Positions 45,720 through 57,284 of a stretch of DNA of 64,000 nucleotides are shown one piece after another. Made by a program: the position numbers and the translations under genes. The notes under the pieces were generated by a model. That model made no database searches. It saw only the letters and a list, made by a program, of their open reading frames with translations, and had not been told where the DNA came from. This DNA is from Spirometra erinaceieuropaei. Lineage: Eukaryota; Platyhelminthes; Cestoda; Diphyllobothriidea; Diphyllobothriidae. Position 1 is the stretch's first letter; each line of letters opens with the position of its first letter. Where the stretch lies: contig CACRXP010000032.1 of NCBI GenBank assembly GCA_902702965.1, forward strand, positions 185,539-249,538, written 5' to 3'.

Positions 45720-46045
45720 ATGTATGCGGATAGGCAGAATGATATAACCGACAAAGACAAGGGAGACTGGAATGGCCATTTCTGGCTTATTAGCCATCGT
45801 CAGCCAGCCATACCCAAGCCCGAAGTGTGGAACACCCGAGCCTCGAACTTGCGACCTGTTGGTTTAGAAGTCAACGCCTCTACTCACCGGGCCACGAGCC
45901 CGTTGCCTTGTCGGTTTTTGATCAGGAATATACAGTGTGAGGGGGCGCTCACCGATCGTTCATACGGAACTCACTCGTTCCGTTGTGCCTTAAGGACTCT
46001 CTCTCGAGCCCAACCAGCAGCCGCACAGCGGCGCATGACATATAG
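45720..46045 (-). repeat. tRNA-derived SINE in intron 3
   Basis: On the minus strand, GGGCTCGTGGCCCGGTGAGT, GAGGCGTTGACTTCTAAACC and GGTCGCAAGTTCGAGGCTCG follow each other. They fit a pol III A box, an anticodon arm with TCT in the loop (tRNA-Arg-like), and a B box (GGTCGCAAGTTCGA). A non-tRNA body and a tail ending GTCGGTTATATCATTCTGCC follow. The acceptor stem is imperfect, so I call it a SINE rather than a tRNA gene. Confidence 0.65.
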
Positions 46046-46226
46046 GCAGAATGATATGATATGAAATGGCCATTCCAGTCTCCCTTGTCTTTGTCGGTAA
46101 TATCATTCTGCCTATATATCATGCGCCGCTGTGCGGCTGCTGGTTGGGCTCGAGAGAGAGCCCTTAAGGCACAACGGAACGAGTGAGTTCCGTATGAACG
46201 ATCGGTGAGCGCCCCCTAACACTGTA
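45931..46226. repeat. Near-perfect 127 bp inverted repeat made of SINE ends
   Basis: Left arm 45931-46057 and right arm 46100-46226 are reverse complements with about three differences, separated by 42 bases. The left arm is the head of the minus-strand SINE. On the plus strand the spacer and inner right arm read as SINE tail (CCAGTCTCCCTTGTCTTTGTC..) running directly into SINE head (GCGCCGCTGTGCGGCTGC). Confidence 0.85.
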
Positions 46227-46364
46227 TGCGGACAATTGCATAACGGGGTTAGTATTGGCATTTAAGGCAATTTTTGAGCAAGAGGAGACGAATGTCATCT
46301 GACGGTCTGGACCCCATGTCCGGGTGTCCAACCAGACTCTTTGTGCCGTTGGGAATTCAACATA

Positions 46365-47321
46365 CAGTGCGTGACCGATCTCATGAAATGTTGGAATGCG
46401 TTTCCTACTAGGAAGGATTACTTAAGTAGGGTAATTATACTGATTATCATACTGCATAACCCTGTAAAATTTTGGAGTTGCCAGGATGTCGGCTTCTGAA
46501 TGCACTTCCTTTTGACCTCCTGCAGAGAGCACACTCGGCAAAAATGACTACTTATGTAGCATTCATTTTTCATATTCACTTTTTATAGTCTTGCGAAGTC
46601 AAATATATTTTACAGAACACATGCACGAAATATACTTTCTTTCTCCCGTTTGGTAGGAAATCACATTATCTTCATATTTTTTGTTCGAAGAAAGTGTGTA
46701 GTGAGGTTTGAAAAATGTTTTTTACTATGAGATTTTTAAGACCGTGCGATGTACGAGCATGCAAGACAGCACATGACCCTTTACTAATGCTCCTTATGAA
46801 ATGTACAACACAGTCCCGATCCATTGCAAAATTTCATGAACTCTATATGGTATCTTCCAAAAAGCATAGGGGAATATATGATTTTCCTTAGGCGGAAAGC
46901 ATGAGACTTGTAGAATGAAACTGCCTAACGCTGATCCAATGGCAGATCAAGCTAAAAATTATTCAGGAAATGTGAAACTTTTTCAAAACTTAAATATAAC
47001 CTCTTTCCGGACATAATATATGAAGATAATGTGATTTCCCACCAAATGTGCATGTTGTCTATAAAATATATTTGAATATATAAGACTGTCTAAAATCAAT
47101 AGGAAAAATAAATGCTAATTAAGTAGTCATTTTTGCCGAGTGTTGTTTCTGCAGAAGGTCAAAAAGAAGTGCATTCAAAAGCCGGCAACCTGGCGAGTCC
47201 GAAGTGTTATAGGGTTATGCTGTATGATGATAAGTATAACAGGCTCACTAAAATAATCCTTCCTAATAGGAAACACATTCTGGAATTTTGGCCAACATTT
47301 CATGAGATCGATCACGCACTG
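46365..47321. repeat. Foldback element subfamily A with TA flanks
   Basis: TA precedes CAGTGCGTGACCGATCTCATG, and GATCACGCACTG is followed by TA. Inverted arms and centre as in other subfamily A copies, more diverged. Located in flippase intron 3. Confidence 0.82.
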
Positions 47322-47365
47322 TATCATTGGAGGCAACTAACAATCGTCTGTCACTGCGCTCGTCC

Positions 47366-48137
47366 ACATCGATTTTCGATGGTCTTGTAAATTCAAGTAT
47401 ATTTTTACGAAGCATTCACAAAAATATTCTTCCTTTTACTCGTTTGATATAAAATCACATTGTTTTCATATTTGATGTCCGAAGATAGTGAACATTTAGG
47501 TTTTTAAAAAGTTTCCCACTTCCCGCATAATTTTGAGCTTGATCTGTCGCTGCATTAGCGCTTAGCGATTGCAGACTAAAACGTGCGTGTTTTCGCGCAA
47601 AGAAGATCATATATTCCTCAATTTCTATAAGAAGATACCCCATAGAATTAATAAAAGTTTGCAGTGGATGCGGACTATGTTGTCCATTTCCTGAGGGGCA
47701 TTCGTACACGGACATGTACGATGTTGTATGTATGGACATCGCATTGTCTTAAAAATCGCATTATTATAATTTTTTTAAAACCAAAAGATAATCTTCCTTA
47801 GAATACAAAATATGAAGACAATGTGTTTCTATACCAAACGAGTAGAAGAAAGAATGTTTTTTGTGTATGCTTCGTATAGAATATATTTGAATTTTTAAGA
47901 CTATCGAAGATCGATGGATAAAATGCATGCTACTTAAGAAGTCAATTTTTACAGATTGCGGTTTCTGCATGAAGCCAAAATAAAGTGCATTTAAAAGCCG
48001 ATATCCCGTCATGTCCGAAATACTCTAGGGTAATATCACGCAATAATCACTATTACAAACCCATCTAAGTAATCCTTCCTAATTGAAAAGGCATTTTACA
48101 ATTTCGGCCAACATTTCATGAGATCGGTCACGCGCTG
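47366..48137. repeat. Foldback element subfamily A, left-truncated
   Basis: Starts mid left arm at CGATTTTCGATGGTCTTG and continues through the centre to the right terminus GAGATCGGTCACGCGCTG. Adjacent to the preceding copy in intron 3. Confidence 0.75.
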
Positions 48138-48246
48138 TGTCTTCTCTATTGAACCATCTATTAAAACTCTTCACACAAACGCAGTTCACATGTTACGCCA
48201 TGAGAACTGGACTTATTTATTCGGGAACACATTGGTCTTTAAATTC

Positions 48247-48623
48247 CACAGTAAAAAACTTTTTTAAACCGAATTATACTCCTTTTTTGAGTATGAACTT
48301 GAAAGATAACGAGATTCTTTACCGAATAAGTGAAAGAATGAATATTTTTATGCATGTTTTCCATGAAATATAATTAAATTTTAAAGGGCATCGAAAATCA
48401 ATGAGAAATTTGCATACTAATTAAGTAGTCATTTTCTGCAGAGTAAAGATCTTGCCTGCAGCTGAAAACAAGTTCTTTCGAAAGCCGACACCCTGAGGTA
48501 AGTGGGTCATTATAGATTTATGCAGCAGTATGATTAGTTCTACAACACTACTTAATTTATCTTTTCGAAACGAGATCGCATTTCGAAATTTGGTCGACAT
48601 TTCATGAGTTAGCACATTTACTG
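48247..48623. repeat. Foldback element subfamily B, right arm only
   Basis: Begins AACTTTTTTAAACCGAATTATACTCC and ends TTTCATGAGTTAGCACATTT, the subfamily B right arm. It lies about 120 bases before exon 4. Confidence 0.75.
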
Positions 48624-48747
48624 CAGGTGCCCATGCAACGGTAGATTATCGGCGAAAAGTGTGAATGGGCATTAAGCCAATGACTGTGCCGTCAATGTGG
48701 TATCCTTTTATCCAAATTTGCTCGATATTATCCCTCATAATCACCAG

Positions 48748-49167
48748 GTGTGGGTACTGACGGGTGACAAGGAAGAGACAGCCATCAAGATCAGCCAGAC
48801 AGCTGGTCATTTTTCGCGCCGCATGAAGCTGCTACGCCTGACCCAACACCAGAGCGTGGATAGTGTGGCGCGGGCCATCTATATGCACTTGAGGCAAATC
48901 CGGGAGACGGAGGCATCCAATGCGAACCCCGGTTCCCGGCGGGAACCCTTTGAGACCTCCAGCACACTGACCTCAGCGCCTTTGGAAGGCCCAGATTCTA
49001 TCAGCTTCACAGCCGCCACTTGCTGCGGTGGTCGCTGGCTGGAAAAGTTGGGACGTTGGTTCAGTCAGGCAAGGATTCTCGGCCACCGTAAAGAAGGTGG
49101 GCGCTGCAACGGGCAGCGATGCCTCGGATTAGTAATTGATGGACAGACGCTGCGCTATGCGACCTCT
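48748..49167 (+). CDS. P4-ATPase exon 4 (P domain with lineage-specific insert)
   Basis: Residues 761-900, phase 0. Starts VWVLTGDKEETAIKISQTAG, the conserved (I/V)WVLTGDK.ETAI motif, and ends LGLVIDGQTLRYATS, matching the conserved L.IDG..L..A. Between them lies a Ser/Pro-, Gly- and Arg-rich segment (about 816-885, with ASNANPGSRREPFETSS and a CCGGRW piece) with no counterpart I recognise. Acceptor CACCAG, donor GTAAGT. It follows a 3.0 kb intron. Confidence 0.92.
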
Positions 49168-49375
49168 GTAAGTATCTTCTGTCGTGAGTTATCTAAACTC
49201 TGATATGCTTGGGGTTTCCCGCGTGGAGGCGATAATTGTGCTGGCTGTTCGGAAACCAGCCAAAAAGTGATTATCTATGAGAAGTGAGTATTCCACTCTG
49301 CGTTTACAAGGCGCTAACTCCTTACATGTTGTTCCTGGAGCCATGGTGTACAGTGGTACCATGCTCTGGCAACCA

Positions 49376-50000
49376 CAGTCAGTGAGTGATTTCATGAAAT
49401 GCTGACTGAAATTCCAAAATTTGGTTTTGACTGGAGAAGAGGACTTAAGTGCGGTTCTAATACGGCATAGTTACATGATACCACAGGCAGGCTAGGACGT
49501 TGGATTTTCAATGCATTCCTTTTCGGCCGCCTACAGAATCCGCACTCAGTAAAAATGACTACTTATATGCTATGCAACCATTCTACCAATTTTCGAATTC
49601 CTCATAAATCCGCATACATTTTATAGAAAGGATGGATAAAATATTGTTTTTTTGTGTTCAGCTGGTGGCAGATCACGAATTCTTCAAATTTTATACCTGA
49701 AGGAAGGTTATCTTTCGGTTTTAAAAGGCTTGCAACTATGAAATTTTTTAGACTTTGAAATTTTCTTGCACACTGCATTGTACCTGTACGTTAATAGTAG
49801 GTTTTATGACGCATAATGCATATTTCCCAGCCACCTCAAAATATTATGAGCCCTATTTGGTATATTGTTAATGGCAATGAAAAATATATGAGTTTCCCAT
49901 AAGGAAGTATGCTGCTTGTCGACAGAAAACCCATAAAGCAAATAGAACGATGGGCAGACATCAAATTATTTTAAGGATCGAAAGAAATGTTTTTTTAAAT
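49376..50000. repeat. Diverged foldback-like left arm
   Basis: CAGTCAGTGAGTGATTTCATGAAATG, GACTGAAATTCC, ACTGGAGAAGAGGACTTAAG and AAAAATGACTACTTA occur in subfamily A arm order but with much divergence. The PLE pair at 50065 follows. Confidence 0.55.
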
Positions 50001-50064
50001 GTTAATAAATCTGTTTTTCTTAAGAACAATTTGAAGAAGACGCTGTCTTTTGTCAGCTGAATAA

Positions 50065-51060
50065 AAGAAAGAGTCAAAAGAAGAGGGTGCGTTCACCGGG
50101 AGGGGTTTATTGGAGGTTCGACGTTTCGAGTAGTTGGTTCGTCTAGGCATCTTCAAGACCGGAAAGTCCTGCGCACAGCTCCCCTTAAAATGGCGTCCTT
50201 TGTCCAATGCGTGATCCGCCAATGCCGCCTGTGTGGCTGCATCCAACCCCATGTCACCGTTACCCGTCGGGCCGCCCCCGTCGGCCGCAGAGATGACTGA
50301 CGGCCCCGATTGTCCCGCGCCGTGACTGTCCCCCACTAAGAAGGTTCGTAAAACCAGATAGGGGGAAGGCAAATTGATGTGGTGGTTGACAGAGCGGTCG
50401 GTGGACATACAGGCTTCTTGCACTTGCCTTGCTGTGTGATCACCATCCCCGGCCCACAATCTCAACGGCGTCAAAGTTGAAGACGTGTCCCTTTTGGGCG
50501 GCATGGCTTGCTGCCTCCGACTTCGGGTCCAACCTTCGCACGGCCAACTTATGCTCGTGCATTCGCGTTTGCAGCCGTCGGCCAATTTCCCCAACGTGTT
50601 GCACCTTCCGCAGCCGCATTGAAGTCGGTAGACAACGGCCGACATCTCCTGCTTAGGAATCGGATCTTTTGGCAGCATCACTTGCCGGCGGATGGTTGAG
50701 TCAGGCCTGTGGGTAACACCTATTCCGAGTGGCGCGAGTGATCGAGCCACGGCTTCTCAGACCCCTTTAATGTACGGAATGCTCCGCCACGAGTTTGACT
50801 GACTATGCTTTTCGTTCCGTTTTTTTTGGCTGCCTCCGGTGACAGGGCGGTCGACGGGAGCGATTCAGGTCACGGTGACATGCGGGTTGGATGCAGCCAC
50901 ACAGGCAGCATTGGCCGGTCACGCATTGAGCAAAGGACACCATTATTAGGGGAGCTGTGCACTGGACTTCCCAGTCTCTAAAGATCGGTAAACGAATAAA
51001 CTTATCGAAACGTCGGATCTCAAATAAACCCCTCCCGGTGAACACCCCCTCTTCTTTTGA
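50065..51060. mobile_element. PLE pair, inverted 3' ends, GIY-YIG remnant
   Basis: The minus-strand copy (50812-50065) encodes the connector LAPLGIGVTHRPDSTIRR, then SAVVYRLQCGCGRCNTLGKL of a GIY-YIG domain, then a C-terminal stretch LDAATQAALADHALDKGRHF and a 3' tail. A plus-strand copy of the last part (about 50840-51060: LDAATQAALAGHALSKGHHY and the tail) lies inverted beside it. Outer ends AAAAGAAGAGGGTGCGTTCACC and GGTGAACACCCCCTCTTCTTTT mirror each other. The tail has GAAACGTC but no clean CUGAUGA box. Confidence 0.82.
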
Positions 51061-51129
51061 TATGCCACCTGGGAATCGCATTTTCACTATTATTGAAAAG
51101 AAAGAGTATTTTCTTGCATGTTTTCTTTG

Positions 51130-51450
51130 AACATCAAATTTTGACTGAAATTTTGAAATTTGCTTCCGACTTGGAAAGACTGGTTGAGTGGGACTGTGAG
51201 TCTGACTGCTTGCTATGCATTCCAGAAATATTTCATCCAAGCCAAGATGATGGCTTTCGAGTTCAATTCTTTTGAGTCACCTGCAAATCACGCAGTCAGT
51301 ACAAATTGACTGCCTAAGTTATATTTGGTTTCTCATACAATTTCCTATGCCCTTATAGATTCAAATATATTTTATACGAACTCTCCATAAAGATCTCATA
51401 TTTATACTCATCTGATAAAAAATAATGTCTGTCCTAAATGCCATGCTGAC
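51130..51450. repeat. Foldback-like left arm fragment
   Basis: GACTGAAATTTTGAAATTTGC, GACTTGGAAAGACTGGTTGAG, GATGATGGCTTTCGAGTTC and CAAATATATTTTATACGAA follow subfamily A left-arm order. Possibly a second piece of the element at 49376, or an independent copy. Confidence 0.45.
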
Positions 51451-54400
51451 TTGTAAAACCTCCTAAAAAGGAAATGAGTACAGGGACCGCCTGAAATCGT
51501 GGCGGCTTTTAGCAATTTCTAGTGGAAATAGGGTACAACGGGATGAATGAGTTTTGCAGCATAATCAGTGAGTTCCCCCAATTATTATTAAGCGATGATA
51601 TAGGTCCGACGCGAAAAAAGTGCCCTTCCCCCGGACATTTCATGCACATAATAATTTCTGAAATTAACTGCTCAAAATTGAAATACGCATACTTTTTTTA
51701 CCATGAGATACATACCTGTTTTTCCTAACCAGAATGGCTGTTCTAGGGCGATTTTGAGTGAGGACCGGAGAGTTTTGCATACAGCCCGGATAAGGGGCAA
51801 GAACAAACAACATAATCATCATCATCATCATTAGGCATAATTGGCGAAACCTGTGCTTTCATGCCAGACAAAACCCCTTACCTTTTTAGGGTTCTACGCG
51901 CTGCAAACCGACTAAACGCGCGAACCGACTCTAAACAATGTGGCTATCAGCCAAACGACTTGTGTTTCATGTATTTTTGGTTACACACACACACACACGA
52001 CATGTTATCAGCGTCTGTTAAAATGTGAGTGGGAATTTCCAGCTGCTTCCACGCCCTAAAGGTGGTAGCCAGTTGAGTGTGTGTGTGTGTGTTTGGATGG
52101 CAGTTGCCGCACAAAAAATAAGCACACATAGAAGTTTGGGCGTGGTACGCTGATGCTGCCTATCTTACAGCTTCTGCGCCCCGTCATCATCGTAATTTGA
52201 CGAGAGTTAAGTCGTCGGATAGAACTTTTATATGGTTATACATGTCGCGAGAGAAATGGCGACTTTGAGTCAGCATGGTGGTGGCGGCACAGGCCGATTC
52301 GACCCGAAGGATCAAAAGCGGGTTCATGTTTCATCTAGGAACTCCTGTTACAGTCTTCACACGCGGTCATATGACTGCTAGTAATCAATACTCCAGAGGT
52401 ATTGTTATCGGTAAAACGTCAAAGCAAATAGCCATCTGTAGCCTGAATGCCGTCGTCGGGGAAAAAACATGTTAACCGAAGACAGTACGAGGCTGAGATT
52501 TAGGCGCATATTCGGTCGAAAATTTGGTCGAATGCCCTGCTGGTTGATTTGCGGACCGAAAATTCGTTGGCTGTGAACAGGTGTTATGACCCGGAGAATG
52601 AATTAGACAGCATGGTGGCAAGTTCAAGGAACAAGGTCTTTATTGTGTGAACCTATGTAACACAAGGTTGAACGCGCTGAATATTACCTCACTACCCTCC
52701 TAAGGGTTCTAGAACACTGTGTACTTTGGCTTGACGGTCGCGGATTGAATGATTCTTGCTCGAGAATAACTACAACCTGGCCCTATCTGAGACACTAAGC
52801 TCAGGTCATCGCAGTAGATCAAAAGCACGTAAAATTTACTGTGATTACGACGATACATGCAGAGGACTTTGTCCTGCTCTCTCTCCTCTCTCTCTCATCA
52901 AGAGCCAATGGCAAATCCGCGTCCAGCTGAAGGTGTTACATTTGCTACACACACTTCAGCTCCCACCGTTTTGGGCCCGACACACCCACATGGCCTGTTT
53001 TGAAAGTCTACCTTTTTTCCCGCATTGGGATAGATGACGAGGAGGTTAAAACATATTTTATATTGACGGAAGTCCGTACGTATTACTAAGCAGTGCAATA
53101 AGCTGCTCAACTGAAATTGCAGGGATAATTAGCATTGCCAGCCAGTCCAGATTTACGTTGCAAGGGATAAAATGTCGGCACTTGGCTTAGCCTACTTGCA
53201 TCCGAATGCATTGGGGGAGAGTAATGCTTGTAGAACAGCATGAAGTGCTGATAAACAGAACAAAAAATTGAGTGAAGTTGCATCATATTAATTCACTGGG
53301 AAAGGTTGTCTATTGGCGGCCTGACTCAGACCTTGCGGCCAATGCGACGTGTCCTTGGGTGGAGTAGCCGATTGGTGGAACGCGAGGAAGGCTCCATAGG
53401 GCGTCCTTTATGTAGTCTACGTGGCACTCCCACCCACATAGCATTGGAATCGCTGCCTTGCCTTCGCCAAAACCCGGTACGTCGCGTGCTGCCAAGTTGC
53501 GTTTGGCACGCGTAGACGGACCGCTTGACATTGTCGGTTCAAGTCCGCCTCCATCGCCGTTAACAATGGCCGAAATGAAGAATGACATCTCCAAGCTTAC
53601 TGGTTGACAGTATTCTATTAGGCTTATTTGCGGATTTTTGCGTTTCGGCGGCCACTCTTGACACAGTGTTGAGTCAAACCACCAATCGTCGGGTGAACTC
53701 ATTTTTTCCATTCACTGCCGTTTCTTTTATAAACACCCGGCCGTAAATTGCACTGAGGACGCAATCTCAAAAATCAGCCGCTAAACTGCGGCTCAATGCT
53801 AAAGTGGACAACCACAGTTATCGCCGCCTATTATAAAGGTATTCGTAAAATAATAATTCTGGAAGATAGGGTTGTCTGAAAGGTGTTCCACACCGCGGGG
53901 CTGGGTATGACTTTCAATCATACCTCATTTTAGCGGTGAACAGAGGTATTATCCTGTAACGTTACGGTGTCTATCCGAGGTCAGTGAATGTTGTTGTAAC
54001 CGAAGGCATCCTATACGATGTCGATGAACACCTTGACGTTTATCACCCCTGCTGTTGAACGCGAGACCAGTCGCTCTCCGAAGTTGATGGCCATCCGAAC
54101 CATCAGGCGTTGACAATTCTTGACAGTTTGTGTCGACAGAGTGTGTTCTCGTGGGACGTTCTTCCGATATATGACTACCTAGGCGGACGCCGGAGGCTTG
54201 CTAAGAAATAAGACCTCGTCACAAGAGTAAATGCTTTTCCAAAACCAAAGTCTGTGATCACTATATTTTAAAGCAAATAAAAACTTCTCTTATAAGTTTT
54301 CTACATAAGAATGGCTTTGTCATAGCGTCTTGCTGATGGAGGCCGAATTCTTTCATTCTTTTCTTATTATGCGCAAAGAAACATTGACGAGTGTTCCTTG

Positions 54401-55149
54401 AAAATAGCCCTATGGGGCTTATAATGATAATTTTTCAGTGTCCGACTAATGAAATCGTAATCTTGCTTGCGTGCGATAGGTCTGGTCCACCTTGCGTGGC
54501 TCTAGGCACCGTTTTATTATTAATGACTTTCCAGAGAGTAACGTGGTTAATATCGAAAATACTAGCCAACGATTCGACTGGCAGCCCTTCGGCTGGCAGT
54601 TTTCTATTCATTCAAAGTCAATTACCGATGGAAACTGTTTCGACATTTTAGTTGCACGGCGTGGCACAGAAAAGTGGCAGTATGTAGCGCGCAATCTATG
54701 TTTACGCGTTTGCGCCTATTAGTTCCCGGTGTAGTGAAACAAATGCAGTCGAACAAGCTTATTACTGCGTTTAACGACATTAAACGTTGCAATTTTGCTA
54801 AGCAGAATTTGTAAAGAACAAATTATCTTTTGTTTTATGAACAGAATGCGTGCTTACATATTTGTCTTGACCTGATTTACATGTACTTCAAATCACACTT
54901 TTCATTTCCAGGGCGGATTTCCTTGATACTTTTCTTCACTATATAAGTTTCCCTTTATCGCAACGCAAATAAAAAAGAGATAAGAGATTTTAGTCAGATA
55001 TGGTTTTGTAGCCTCAACTGCATTAAACCACCCGAGGTCACCTGTAATACAGGACAGATGGTAATAGGGGGTTTTTACAGGTAGTGCCGGTGAACACACA
55101 GGCGACGAGGCCAAGTAATTGTATGCAAAATAAAATCCATTTAGAATGC
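51451..55149. other. Bulk of flippase intron 4, few recognisable features
   Basis: Contains an AC run near 51984-51997, a TG run near 52077-52092 and ATC triplets near 51815-51832. A region at about 53300-53720 has short blocks reminiscent of repeat D (CTACGTGGCACTCCCACCC). No exon-like ORF with family motifs is seen. Confidence 0.4.
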
Positions 55150-55290
55150 GCGGTTATAGTTTAAGTGGTTGAGAAATAGTTGCTCTAGTCCCTAACAATA
55201 ACCCTAGCCTCTAATTCCGACCCCTTACTTTAACTCCTATCCCTAACAGTTATGTGTTCATCAGGTGGGACCGCATAACCACATCACCGG
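55150..55290. repeat. Repeat with telomere-like CCCTAA tract
   Basis: AAGTGGTTGAGAAATAGTTG, then CCCTAACAATAACCCTAGCC, CCCCTTACTTTAACTCC and CCTATCCCTAACAG, then CATAACCACATCACC. It shares flanking blocks with 26950-27060. Confidence 0.6.
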
Positions 55291-56550
55291 GATTGAAATA
55301 GGTGGTACCTGCTTGAAAAGGAAAGTACTTGGATATCTGGAAACTTCGAAATATGCCTAATCTTGGCCTGTTTCCTTTTGATGAGACAAACCTAACATAA
55401 ACTCTTCTTTAGAAAAGGACTTTTGGGGAGTTTTGCCACGACGTTAAACACTTCGTTGAGTCTCATCAGCGGTCAGCTGACTGCCTCGGACAGGAGAGGG
55501 AGGAGAGAGAGTGAATGCGGTACAGAGAAGGAATTCGTCTTCTAGGTATAGCAATTTATCTATCACTATAGTCAATATGAAGCGTTATCTGCCGGACAGG
55601 ATGTCAGCTGCCGGGGTTACTCTGTCCTAATAAAAATTGAAGGCCAGGTTGCGAGGGTTCCCTTAAAGTGTTCACCTTGTAGCAGCTCTCGTTAATGTTG
55701 GATCCGTGAACTGTAAGAAGCGTGGTGTACGCTAGGTTGTGTGTTAAGCAGTGTGCGGAACTCGCAGAGGATCTTGTAGCTCCGTCAACTGCTGCACCAG
55801 AATTCTGGCCTGGACTAAGTCTCACGAGAGACGGGATGAGGAAGCGAGGTTCAGGCTGCAGATGTCTGATCTGCTATAATCTGCTGATGGTTTCACCGCA
55901 CAGAGCAGTAGTAAATCTAGTAGTAGGTGACTTTCCAACTACCGTAAGGACGTATATGCTTCTTGATGGAGACGACATCGAGGTCCGTACTATTTTGAAG
56001 CGAAGTTGAATAAACCAAAACAACACTGTTCTAATCAGTCCGTGTATCTGTTACTGCCCCATGATAGACTTTATGCTTCATATTTAAAGAACCGTTTTCT
56101 CAAATGCATTAATTATCATGGCTTTACTACAGTAGCTTTGGAATAATGATACTGTTTTTGAGGAGCGTTGACTACAGTCAATTCTTGCCACGGAATTCGT
56201 CGGGTTTATCGCAACTGGGTCTCATAAACCTCAACCTCTGCTTAAAGGAAATCTCGCGAGTAAGAAGTGCCCGAATTTCAGCGAGGGGTTATTTCACAAT
56301 TATTTATATAAAATAGGTCGGTATAAATTCACTTCATCATCGGTTGCGTAGAGTGTGTTGCCTTCTGCTTTCATCAGTCGGAGGAGCCCACAGACGATCT
56401 TCCTCACGCGTTCGCACAGCTGATCGGCATGCCCTGGTATTTCACGTAATGGTGTGCCAGATAAAAAGGCTGGAGGCAGTCAGCGATCCGTTTTCCCCCG
56501 AAGCATGGCTTTTGGCTGCTGTATGACTTTCCTTCTTACGTGGACTTTCG
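55291..56550. other. Intron sequence, nothing recognised
   Basis: ORFs up to 95 codons without motifs. No splice-supported exon fits between exons 4 and 5, whose protein sequences are contiguous relative to the family. Confidence 0.45.
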
Positions 56551-56665
56551 TAATAAAGCGCTTAAGCCTTCCTCTTACTGCGTGGGTTCGAATTCCGCCG
56601 AGGCGCCGACTTTTTCACAGATGGGTCAATAGGCATTATTAAAAATCTGCCGAAATATCAATGAA
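56551..56665 (+). repeat. tRNA-related SINE, 5'-truncated copy
   Basis: GCGCTTAAGCCTTCCTCTTACTGCGTGGGTTCGAATTCCGCCGAGGCGCC is the 3' half of a tRNA-like unit with the B box GGGTTCGAATTCC, followed by the tail ACTTTTTCACAGATGGGTCAATA and ATTATTAAAAATCTGCC. It matches the longer copy at 56826-56970. Confidence 0.65.
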
Positions 56666-56825
56666 TTACGCGAGCCTGGTAGTCATCTGGTGGATTTTAG
56701 GCGAATTACTTAGGAAATCCTGCTTGGGCAGTCAACTTACTGTATCAGATTTGGTAGATTCCAGATGTTGCAGTAGGTTGGACGGGTAACTTGACCCAAA
56801 TGTGATAAAACTCGCGTCGTCCGGC

Positions 56826-56970
56826 GGGGCCTCGTAGCTCAGATGGTTTGAGCGTTGGCTGCGCTAAAGCCTTCCCCTTACTGCGTGGGTTCGAATCTCA
56901 CCGAGGCGCCGAGTTTTTCACAGTTGGGTCAATATGAATTATTGAAAATCTGCCAAAATATCAATGAAAA
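56826..56970 (+). repeat. tRNA-related SINE, longer copy
   Basis: GCCTCGTAGCTCAGATGGTTTGAGCG gives the 5' acceptor strand, A box and D arm. GGGTTCGAATCTC is the B box and CGAGGC closes a 6 bp acceptor stem with GCCTCG. The anticodon region (GGCTGCGCTAAAGCC) lacks U33. A tail shared with 56620-56665 follows, so this is a SINE-like repeat rather than a working tRNA gene. Confidence 0.65.
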
Positions 56971-57284
56971 CCGTTCTTAGTCAGTAAATGTGGAGCTGAT
57001 TCATTTGGGACTCAGTTGAAAGCCTTCATACTGATTATGTGAAACGACACCATCTCATGAGCTGACAAAGGCTGTTTCAAAACATCAAGCCTGTATTGAT
57101 CATCCATGGTATAATCAGCAAGTCTTCCCACAAGTGGGACTTGTTTCTCGGCATCACCCGCCCTACTTTAAAGAGATTCAGTAGGCATAATTTTGGCAAA
57201 AACCGCACAGCACAGTTCATCAACCAGCGTCTAAGAAGGACAAAATTTCGTCCTGTAATTTAACAATCTGCTCTTTGAACTAAG

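Noticed and set aside
56826..56925. Functional tRNA gene
   Set aside because: Anticodon loop lacks U33, arms are irregular, and a second copy shares the downstream non-tRNA body, so a SINE fits better.
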